A stretch of DNA of 64,000 bases from Ricordea florida (lineage: Eukaryota; Cnidaria; Anthozoa; Corallimorpharia; Ricordeidae). Below, one piece after another: positions 39,901 to 51,900 of this stretch; positions within the stretch are counted from its first letter, which is position 1; each line of letters opens with the position of its first letter. The notes below the pieces were generated by a model. That model was not told the origin of the DNA, made no database searches, and saw only the letters and a program-made list of their open reading frames with translations. The DNA lies in assembly GCA_949710005.1 (NCBI GenBank), contig OX453277.1:13058178-13122177 (forward strand), read 5' to 3'. The translations under genes were made by a program, and so were the position numbers.

Positions 39901-42900
39901 GTATCAATCTGTCTAACAGCCCAAGCTGGACCTTCAGGTGCTGGTCTTGTTGACACACCATGCACCTCTCTGGCCTTGGACATGGCTCTAGCATGCAATG
40001 ACAGGCTGTCATGGTATGCGCGATCCAACTTTTGTTTCAAGTTTTTTAGGCTTGACCTTTCCCATGGCAACCTTTTTTTATGGTATCTTGCAAGTTTTCT
40101 CTGCTTTTCTCCTGTAATGGGGTCCTCTATCTCATCATAATCTGACTCCTCACTGCTCATGTAGTCAATAAACAGGACCTCACTAGCACACTGCCGTTGT
40201 GTTGCTGTCATGCTTGATTGAACCAACTCAAATGCACGATTCCGTCTTTCCAGTTTCTAACAGAGAATGATATTAAATCAATTGAGAATAAATAAAGGAA
40301 GCTGCAAGTTAAGTCATAAGAAGAAGTACAAGAGGAAATGATGATTGCTACATTGAAAAAAACAATAATTGCTCAAAGCAAAGAAAAAAAAGCCTGATTC
40401 ACTCTAGGTGCTTAATCCAAGGTTCAATTAATACTCCTTCAATTGTATGAGTTTGTGATTCATTTTTACCCAACCCCCTGACTCTAAAAGTTATAAGGAG
40501 CTTTTTGATAAGATAGAAAATTTATGGCAATGCAGCTGACATTAATATCATATCATCATTAAGCATCATATCATAAACATCATTACAATTATCAACACTT
40601 TAATACTGAATTAACCTACAAAATTCTCCAAACCAACAAATGTGTAAATATACCAAGGATAATTATTTACTTGTCAAACATTGAGAGTCCAAGGGTAAGA
40701 ATAACCTGTTTGCTATATTGCATATTTTTTTGTGATAATTTCTGAAAGCAGGGTTGAAAATTTAAATAATAAGAACTTTAAGAAGTCCGAATTCTCCAAC
40801 TTTTCTTAATCTTTATAATATAAAAGCTAGTCAAAAAAATTCATATCTACGGTACCATAAGCGTCTAAATATCAAAACATAAATCCAAATATTAGAATTT
40901 TGTCTGTGTGCCAGTTGTATCATCTTTGTTAATTTTTCCTGTAATACACATTTAAATTTGATCGGGGGCATGTGATCAACAATCGACCAATCACAGTGCT
41001 CATTTTGTTGAGTGAAAGTCTAGGTATATAACGATTAGTTTTGTTTTCCTCTGGGTCCTAAAGTTTCCCTCGACTTCATCTCAGGAAACATCAGGACTCT
41101 CATGAAACTTTCCCTCAGAACCATACATTACGTGCACACTGTTATAAGCATGGAAACAGGCAGGACATTTGAACATCCCAGTAGGATCAAAATGCAAATT
41201 GTTCAGACAAAGGAACTATCAGCCCTCAGCTCAATAGATACATTTTTATGGTTAAAACAATTTGACACACAAATTATAATTACTACAAAATGCAATAATC
41301 AATTAAATGAATATATTTCTAGACTCACAGTTAACAGCCGTCTGTTCTTTTTGCATTTTTCTTTGTGTTCTTTATTTTTGCCTGTCCTGATCCTCAAGTC
41401 CCTTTCCCGTATTGTAGTGAAATAGCGACAAAACTGGGCTGTTGAAAAATTATCAATTAACAATTATATCAAATAAATCGTGCTCCCTAGGATTTATATA
41501 AAATGGAATCCTACAGTTTTAAAACACTTTGGGTTTTGATTCAACAAAGACATTTGCACCACACAATATTATCTCTCAATAAGCTTTGAACAGAATAAAA
41601 TAATGTACAAACCTTCCATTTGTAATTCAGTCCAAGGACAGTTTTCGCCACCATGTTCTTTCCTCAAAATTTCTTTAATTTGGGTAAAAACAATCTGGTT
41701 TCCCTCAGACGATGGACTTAAAAGAAAAAACAGCATATTTAAAATTATTTAACAAAACTTAAGGTCATGCAATACAATCATCACAGACTGTGCTTTAAGT
41801 GGAGCACATAACATTAACTCTCTGGAATATAGGTTCCCATGGAAATTTCCATAAGCAGCCGGTTCTACAAATGCCTACCCAACAAAAACTCAAAACAACC
41901 TATACGCTTGTGCATGGACAAATTCTAATAAACCTATAGTGGACACCACCAGCTAGGACCACTAATTTAAGTAGCCAGCTCCAGCATCAGCATGTTTCTC
42001 ATTTGCTGTAGTAGTAGAGCTCCCAGACCAGTTATAAGTACTAGTGTTGTTTAGACAATTTATCGCTGAATACCGAGCACCTTAAAATACATGCCCACCA
42101 CCGCACTCTTGAGTCAAATTATTTGGAAATAAGGAAATGTCCTCAGTATCCACACAAATACGAACATCATCTTTATTTGGCTTAGGGGCAAATACTGCTG
42201 GACTGACCCATGTTGTTGGACCTGAAACGTTTTCGATGATGTCAAGATCAAGAAGCTCATTGATTTTCCTCTTGACTTTCTCTTTCAAGGGGTACGGAAT
42301 TCTCCTTGGTTTCTGTGCTACTGGTCTTACCTCTGGATCAATATGTAGCTTAAGTTGGAAGCCTGACAATTTGCCAACTCCAGAAAACACCTTTGGGAAA
42401 CGATCTACTATACCATCAATGTCACTGCCCACAGAGTAAACTTTTGCCACATCCCCCAGTTCTGGCCCAACTTGCAACACTTGTAGTCGCTTAGCTGCGG
42501 GACTGCCAAGTAAACACCGTCCTTCTCCTTGTGTCACAAGGATAGTCTCCCTAGTTTTCCTTCCATAACACTCAATACTTGCATCAAATTTACCCACAAC
42601 CGGTAAATATCCATTCCCATACACTCGTAAATTCCTTTCTTCGGGTTGCAGTTTTGCTTTAAGGCCATCCCTCACAAGGTTGTTAAACTGCCTCTCACCA
42701 AGTACGGTAGACTGGGCACCCGAGTCAACAAGCATACTTGCGGTAGTATTATTGATCTTCACTATCACCACATTATCCTCACAGGCTCTCTCTCCATTGA
42801 ATTTGATAGGAAATGCGAAAGGCTCGTCTCCACTGTCACAGTCTACTTGATTAACTTGTCTATTCCCGAATTTAGGATGGCATTTAACATCACTAGAACG

Positions 42901-45900
42901 TCCCTGTTTGCCTCCACGTACTATCCTATCTCTCCCTCTACCACTCTCTCTACCACCCTTTTTGCTCAAAGCCTCACCCTTACAACAAGCGGCCCAGTGC
43001 CCTTTATCACCACACTTCGCACACGTCTTACCCCGAGCTGGACATACCTTGTCACGAGCAAAATGTCCCAATTTACCGCATGCATAACACTTGTGGATTC
43101 CAAAACCACTTGATGACTTCCTGCTTTTACGGTCCTTCACCATGTTCACGTTACTATGTGCTCCCTCTCCTTCGGCAATAGTGCTCACTTGACGTCGTGC
43201 CGTTTCCCATGCTCGCGCCTTATCTACCGCTTCTGCAAGCTGTATATTTGGCTCCTCAAACAGCTTTGTTCGTAATTCCAGAGAAGAAACTTTCTCCAAC
43301 AACTGATCTCTGACGGCGAATTCAAGTTCCGCGGGTTCATAACCACAATGTCTTGCTTGTTTGCGAAGTCGAAGCACGAATGAGTCGACATCTTCTCCCG
43401 GTTCTTGGCGTAGCTGGCGAAGAACATGTCTTTCGTATGCAGCATTTTCCTGCACTTGAAAATAGGCGTTCAGCGTGCGAACGGCTTGTTGATAAACATC
43501 ATCCTCTTGGCCTTCGGGAGGAGGAACGATTGCCAAATTCTCGAAGATGTCCTGCACTCCGGAGCCAGCTCGATAAAGTAACTCGCTTTTCTTTCTCGCG
43601 GCGTTTTCAAGATTTGCTTTCCCTTCTGCAAAATACGTATATCCTCGCAGCCAAACACGCCATCGCTCGCTCAATTCCGATTTCGAGCCCGTAATATCCA
43701 TCGGTTGAATACCATTCGACGCCATACCGCTAGAAAGGATTATCCTCGCAATCCTCGTCGCCAATGTAATGTCTTGGCACAAGACAGGTTGCCGATGTAG
43801 GCAGATTCAAGATAAGAAAACACACACACGTTTCTAAGCCGCCATGATCCTTTTTCTTACCTACCCACAATGCCTTAGGGTTGGGCTTGCACAGGCAGCC
43901 CAGTTACAATCACTACAATGACTGGACAGTATTTGAGTTCTGAAGGCACCAGTATTTTCTTAACAGTACTGTGGCACTACGGATTGCATACAAACTTAGG
44001 TTTAACCAGCTGAAATAAATTGGTACATAGGAAAGTGCATATACAAATGACTACTTTTGATTGACAGTTCACACCACTTTTGCAAATTGTCATATGCTAC
44101 TTGTTAGATCAGGTGTTAATGTTGATGCAAATGTTGTGTAAGTGTAAAAATATCGTTCTGTTCCATCTTACATTGTCTTTCGATTTGGAGATTGACACAT
44201 TTGTACATTGTGGTTACTTGACAACATATATACACTGTATCAAAATTTTGATGCATAAGCTAATAAGGGTACATGACTGTGGACATGGAAACTACATATA
44301 CGGATAAAATTAAAGTTTCTTAATACACTTGTCTTAGTGTGATTAGTGAAATATGGTCATTTTTCTTCTTGATGATATTTTTTTAAAATTATATTACTTT
44401 TTTATTGAACTGAGTTCAAAATGTCAAGACATTTTTACGTTGCTTTCATGTTTTGGTGTTCTGATTCTGTTATGGAGAAAAGAGACAATTTGAAGATACT
44501 TGAGCAATGAAGTGCACAGTGATGTTACACACTGGACAATTATAATTCTTACTATTCCTGTTATATATCAATAAATAGTCATTTATGTGAACCAAAACAC
44601 AACCATTAATTTAGAGAATGTTTAATCTCCATTTAAGGAACTTAAATGGCTTCAGGTGTATAATGTATGTTTCAGGGGCACTTAAACCCCACTATGACAA
44701 TAGCATTGATTTAAGTGATGTTTTAAACAATTAAACTAGACTTAAATGTAGACCCAAGTTCTAGGGTTGTTTAATGCAACTTAAATGTGATTAAAATGTG
44801 GCTTTTGGTCTAGTGTTAGTAACTAGCATGCACAAAACTGACCATTTTGGCTTGATCGCGAGCAGTTCGTGTAGACGGAAATTTCCGAACATCGACGAAT
44901 CGATGACGATCGTAAATAAAACTAAATAGAAATGATAGAAACATTTCCTTTTTTACGATGCTTCTGATGTCTTTGACGGTATGAGATTTAACGTGATTGG
45001 TTCCATTAAAACAAATTGTTTGCGATCAAACGCTTAAAACCTTTTTTGTTCATGTATATCAAGTCTTGAGTGATGAATTGGTCGTGGTTTATCCATAACA
45101 GAACCAGATCCACGAAAAAAAAAATATTCACAACTGCAATCAAATCAAACTCTTCGTGTAGCATTAAATTGTACAAAATCTTTCGGAAATTCAATTATCT
45201 TTTACTCTTTGTTTTAGTCTGTTTACACACTGGAAGTTTCGTGTGAGCTAATATCAGCTATTGTGTGTCTTTCGTTGTTGTAATTGTTTTGACGTATCGC
45301 TTCTGGACTTCCTGTTTTATTCCGCTGTCATGGCTAGCGCGTTTCCGGAAATGGAGTACAAGCCTTGTGAACTGAATAAATGTAGGAATAATGAAATGCG
45401 GTGTTCCAGTGTGTAACTGATGAAAATGTTTACGATTTCAGGTCCCGTGCATAGCATTTACAACTATCTACTGGTATCAAGCTATCACAGAGAATCTATT
45501 TTGCTTTCTTTTTTCATTTCAGTTTTACCTACTTACCTTATGCTCTAATTTCTTCAGAACATGCTCCACTTAACTTAAGTAGCTGGAAAAAATACTCGGA
45601 ATTATGCTGATTTTAACCACAAGCTTCTCTATGGAGCAGTTCCACAGTTGTTCAAAAGGTAGATAACGGTAATACCGGGTGAATTCGCTAGGTTGCTACT
45701 GTGTTAAGAGAACTTGCCTTCAAACTTGTGACCCGGAGTCGGTTCCTGTGGTCGCTTGAAATATTTTGTTGTTAAATCTTTCCTTTCTCTGAGGGTTTTT
45801 CACCGGATTCCTTTTTTATTATTCTTGTATTTCTATTGAATCACTACTATTACGACTCTTAAATACATTGTTGGAAAACATTGCTACCGTAGTCGAACGG

Positions 45901-48900
45901 AGCGGATTTACTTTGGTTAAGCTCAAACCAAAGAAGTTACTCTGGCCAATCACAGCAGATGTACACAGTCCAGCAAACCAATCAGGTGTCAATGAAAATA
46001 CCACTCACCAGCAGCAAGCGCGGGAAAATTAACGCGTGCGTGCAAGTTGAGGTTTAGTTTAATTCTAATTGGTTGAGGAAGTTGCACGAGATTTTTTAGC
46101 CAATCACCTGTCGTAGCAATGCAAAACCAAAATAACCTCGCATTTAGTGTCGGCCGTGAATTTAATTATTGTAATAACGCATCTTTTTTTATTAGCTCGT
46201 AGATGATCCGATCTTCATTCCAATCAGCGTTCTTGAACAGCGGGACGGAAAGCCCGAGGAGTTCAACAAAGTTGCGCAGGATATGATCGACGGCAAAAGC
46301 GGTTCTCTGAGGATAGAAGACGCAATCCGAAGCATTCCTAAAGGAGATTTCCAAGATGGAGTTATGCTGGTGACAATCCCATCTACGTACTACTACTCGT
46401 CAATCAAGGACTCTGAATACGTGTTTTCCTTTAACTTGGCGGACTCTGACAAGCTCTACCGCAGGCCAGCTTCACCGCACGACAGCTCTAAAATGCCTGT
46501 CAGTTACTATGCCAACATTGAATCGTACAACTCTTCTTACGTCAAGCAGGTAAGAGCCAATCATTGTAAATTAGCATTACAGAAAATACTGTAAATTTAC
46601 TTGTTAGTTTAGTTTTATTATTACTAGACATAGCGTGCTGCAATGTTAGTTTTTGAGCTGAAACACGAGATTAAATGTTTCGTCAAATTTTTAAAACAAA
46701 AATGCGCAGCGAAGAATCTTTAACGAAATTAAAGGTGTTTGACACGTTTTAGAACACAAGCATCTCGTGTTTGATATAGCGGCCCAATCAGTCTGTTGTT
46801 TATCATGTTTTTTTATTATTATTTTTGCTCGTCCTTTAGTTAGCTTTAAATATAAAAAAATAGGCTTTTTGACACGTGTGTACTTAATGTCCTGGCCTTT
46901 GAATAGCAGCGAGGCTGGAGTTGACGTTGCTTGGTTACAACCCTTTCGCCCTTCATGTACAAATCATATTGTTTGAAATACGTATGAAGAGCAGAAAGGT
47001 CATCGCAAAGCTCACTTCCATTCAATGGCCAGGGCACCAGAAACAGTTGTAAAATGGTCTACTGATCCCTCGCTCAATTGTACCGCAGGTTCTCGGTGAC
47101 TTGTACACAGGCCTAAACGTCCAGTACAACTTGCCGTCATTCCCGGATATTCACGTGACCTACGAGCACACTACCGTGATGCTTGGTCCGAAGGCCTACT
47201 GCCACCCGAACAGCTTCCTGTTCAGGCAGAATAATAGTGATATCACCATAGAAGCACATCGCTTTCTCAATGGCAAAGACAACAACACAGGCTGTCCTGA
47301 CGGGCAGTTTCAAACTTCTGTAAGGTAAATATATACGGTGTGACCCTTTTCAGTCGCGGACATTCTGTCAACCGCCATTTTTACCCCATGCGCAATTTTT
47401 TAATTTTGGCTGCCATTTGCCCTATCTGCTGTGATATCCTTAAATAAAGTTTCTAGTTCCTTAAGGAAAACCAGATCTTGTTAAGGCGCTTGTCAAGGCG
47501 CTGATTTCCTTCGCTATTTGTTTGTAATGTCCATTTTCGTTAGGTTCATCGCCAAATGGCCTTTTTGTATCTGCGAGCAAGCTTTTCAGTGTTTGTACGC
47601 GTGCTGGATGAATGGGAGACTGGGAGAGAAAGCAGGAAGAAGCTCCGCTTTCTGCGCGTCGTCTTCGTCATCATCATTATCATTTTACCCCTTAACTTCC
47701 AGAATTAGTTATCATGCACATCTCTTTTTCGTATCTGTAAATGGAAGTAATTTATCATCTTAATGATTCCTAAGTTTAAATTAACGGATTAGGGCACATC
47801 CTGTGGAGATTGCAACCGAGTTCTTAGCTTTGGAGCGAAAGCGTTAAATCTACGATACCACTGTCATCTTTCCTCTTTGTAGACCGGATGTGGAGATCAC
47901 TTCCTTTATTGAAGGCACATGGAAAAATCGCTCGAGCCTGTTTTTGAAGGATGTCCGCTGGACGTATATCGGCACTCGGAGTGGAGTTTATCGGTCATTC
48001 CCAGGTCACAGATCGAAGAAAAACTACGATCCCACGAAGTAAGGATTGATTGTGTTTTCTCGGGGATATTTCTGCAACACTCATGTTATTTCGTCGCGCT
48101 CATTCTATTGTGTGATCCATCTAATAACAACTTTCTATATGAGGTTGACCATACGTAGGAAATTATTTACATCGAGTTCTGTCGACGCTGCACGCCATGG
48201 CGGGTTGTACAGTCTCGCGTTGTCATGATGATATAAATAACTTTTTTATTACAGTATTCATTTTGCATTTTTCGAAGTGACGCAGAAATACTGGCCATTT
48301 AACCGTGTTGGTATTCCCGGATGATTTTTGTTTCGTCAGGGATCTCAGGGATATACCCATAAGACTTCTCACACGATGCTCGCAATATTTATAATTTATC
48401 GAATGTTTTCGCTCGTACGCCATGATGATTTCGTAACTGTGACTCACTTGTAGGCGTCCGTGGTATCACCGTGCTCTCGTGAACCCGTCCAAAGTCGCTG
48501 TCTCTAACGCTTACATGGACGCCAATGGTATCGGTAAAGTTATCACAATATCAGAGGCCGTGTTTCAAGGCCTGCCTAAGAATTTGTCTAATGTCAGTTG
48601 CGAGGTGGAGGAAAACATTCAAGGAGGTTGCCCATGCTCAAAGTAAGGTCTTTTCAATGCAGGGATATCAAACACTCTTTAAGTATCTATGTTACAAAGT
48701 TACTTTAAATTGCTGAAAAGCCCTAAAAGCAAGTTTAGCTTTCGCATCAATGGGAACCAAATTATAATGATCAAGAATTCTTTTCAAGTACTGTTTGTTT
48801 ACAGGTGATCAAATAGTTTCTAGTGCAATTTGAAATAAATGAGCACAATTAAAAAATTGCACGAGCCTGTAGGGCAAGAGCAATTTGTTGTCTTTGAAAA

Positions 48901-51900
48901 ATTTACAAGACGATGCTTATTTATACAATATTACCCTCGTAATCATTTGATTACTTGTTAATAATTTACATGCAAAAATTTAATTCAAATTTCTGCACTC
49001 AGGTTCAACTTTTTGCACTAAATTTTAACTTTCTACATTCAACTTCACTTCTCTGCACTGTCTGGGACTAATTGACGCGCTTACAACACATCAGCGCGTT
49101 AACATTTTTGCGTTAACATTATTGACTGTTGTATGTTACTTTGAATGGCTCTAACTAACTAACTAACTAACTGACTGACTGACTGACTGACTGACTGACT
49201 GACTGACTGACTGACTAACTAACTCTAGCTATTGCTGTCATTTTCCCCAAAGATGACTGCTCTCGATGTTTTTAAACTGTTGCATTTTCTTATCTTTTTT
49301 CAGAGACAGCCAGTGTGTATCTGGGAAGTGCCTTGTCTACATTGCAAATCAATCTCTCTGTGCTGGAGACCGCGTAGAAGCAGTAACAGCTCTTGATTTC
49401 CTGTACAATGACTTCCACAGTCACGTTTATGGGCTTCTAAACAGCTCCAGTCACAACAGGTCCTGCGGTATGAATTACACGTGTCCGGATGGCGAACACT
49501 TATGCCAGACCAGGTGAGAGTCAGTGAAGCAGTGGAGAAAGACCCAGATCCAGTGACAGAAGACCCCTCTCCTTCGTGTGTCCCCTTCCCTGCCGGCGTT
49601 TCGTGTTCGTTTTGTTCTTGAATAAAGACGTTAAAGCAACACTGTATCTTACAAAAGCAAACAGTACTGTGATGACTCTTGTTCAGTTTTTTTCTATAGC
49701 ATGGTCGCACTACATGGTTTGATCAACAAATGGAAATTTAGAGCCACACAGTGTAGTAAAACAAATATTACCGCAGTACGTTACTGTTCAGTAGATGGTC
49801 ACACTGCATAGTTTATTTCACGGATGAAAAAGTTATAACCACACGGAATAGTTACAAACCAAACAGTACCACAGTACAGTACTGTTCAGTGGCTTAACAA
49901 AGAATGGTCACACTGCATGGTTTGATCCACAGATTAAAAATTTTGAACCACATTGTATAGTAAAATAAACAGTACCACAGTACATTACTGTTCAGTAGCT
50001 TACCACAGAATTGTCACTCTACATGATTTGATCCACAGATGATAAAACAAGTACCACGCCACACAGTAAAACAAACGGTGCCACAGTACATAACTATTCC
50101 GTATCTTCTTATTGAAAGGTCACCTTTACTGCTTGCAAATCAATTATTGATTGAATTTTGTATTCCTGACAGATGCTATTTAGTGGACAACTTGGCCAAC
50201 TTAGTCACAGATCCAGACTTCCTCTTGGTCAGCACCACAGATGAACGGGAATACGAGCGAGTGAGCCTGGGACGAAAAGAGGGTGATATTATGAAACTAC
50301 TAGTCTCCAAGCACAAGTTCTTTGTACAAAATCAGCGGGTTGATTTCCAGGGGATATGTAGCGTGTCACCGTATGCACCAAAGGTAAGATGTACCTTCCG
50401 GGTCCTTTCATCAGAGGGGCACTGGTGGGATATAGAATGTCGCTATTAACTGACAGTTATGGCTTAGTGGAGGCTGGAATTCAATTGCTGATAAAACCTA
50501 GTACAAGTTCGACTGTTTTCCCGTAGCTGAAGAGTGCGCGCGACGGAAATAGCACCATTTTTGCGGGATAATCGTTACAACGGTTACAATCATTTTGTCA
50601 GTCCTTTTCAGTAGTCGCTCAGATATTAGGCGATACGTAGATACAAACAATTACCATGTTAAACAATTTACCTATCCAAGGGGGTGGAGGCACAGACGTG
50701 TAGCGGTCAGTGCGTCTTTGTGACCGTTGTTTTACTTTGGACTTAGGTGACCCTGGAAGGTATTGTTAGAACACCGGAGGAGGAGGATAATTACTACAAG
50801 AACAGGGGACCGATTCCACCATTCAGAAACGAGTATGGCTGTATTCAAGACGTGGTCGGTTACACATCAGACGACTCTGTTCTTGGTACACCCACAACAT
50901 TTAATTAGTTTTTTTTATTATATAAAATTGGGTGGTAACAAATTGATACAACGATAGCACTCGTGTCGATGTAAATGATGTCAGCACATGTGTTGGTATA
51001 AATGATATCACACATGTGTTGATATAAATGATATCAGCACATGTGTGATGTAACCGCCGGGATAACGTTTTTATCGATTTGCTACTCCTCAGTACTCGGT
51101 TATACCACTAAATTTTATGCAATAAAAAGAAAATTACATGGTAGCTTGAAGGTACGAAAATTTCTCGGATCAATGGAAGTATCTAGGCAACTTTCACCTA
51201 CCCCTCCCCTAACCCAACAAGTTATATAGTAAGTTAAAAAGTTGGGTTAATGTTGGGTAAGGGAGGGGTAGGTGCACGGTTGCACAGATACTTCCATTGA
51301 TCCAACTTAGCGTCTTATGTAGAAAAATATTTCAGTCGTTCGCTGCGCTCACTCATGAAATATTTTTCAACACTTTTGTATTTCAGCGTTGCGAAATTTT
51401 GTATCTCTGTTTGGCCATGCAATATCCTCTACATAACTCAAGTCTACTGTTTCAGATGTTCATGATAATGCCTACCGTGTATCGGAATCACGATCAAATT
51501 GACGATTCCCCTGTCTTCGTCACCTATGGTTGCTTCAGAGCCATTTCTGCAAAAAACTTCCGTGCTCTTTTGCTCTTTGTCAGGTCGCATTTGTTTTGCT
51601 TCGTTTCCTTTGTTTTCCAGGTTTTACGTTTGCACTAATATTTGCGTGTACTGAAAAACTTGAAGGAAAAAAAAATGGCGAAATAGTGCTTATATGAACA
51701 TGTCAGATTTGCAGTCGAACCCAATGTGTAGGACTAAGTTCAGCTCTTAGCCTTATGTAAATAAACGTACCTTTGTAGATATTGTAAAAAAATGTTGTTG
51801 AGTTTCTATTCTTCGTTTACATCAACTTAACCTTCTTCGTTTAACCTGCTCTAAAAGTTTTCTGAGCAGCACTTGAATAGCGACCTACAACTCATTCTGA

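Larger units (their letters stand above)
39177..44815. mobile_element. CACTA-like (EnSpm) DNA transposon, 5.6 kb
   Basis: Left terminus CACAAGGAGAAAAAGAACAT; right terminus reverse-complemented CACTAGACCAAAAGCCACAT (13 of 20 match). TTA flanks both ends (39174-39176 and 44816-44818), the 3-bp duplication typical of CACTA elements. About 250 bp inside each end are packed with short TTTAAG/CTTAAA motifs in both orientations, the subterminal repeats expected of this superfamily. It carries a spliced minus-strand gene (39888 to about 41717) and a gypsy fragment (42082-43908). No transposase is recognised, so the copy is probably non-autonomous. Confidence 0.8.

Noticed and set aside
41102..41425. 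Plus-strand ORF of 107 codons
   Set aside because: It is antisense to an exon of the transposon accessory gene, which has phased splice sites on the minus strand.
43224..43694. ORFs on the plus strand and in shifted frames across gag
   Set aside because: They are shadows of the gag-protease frame.
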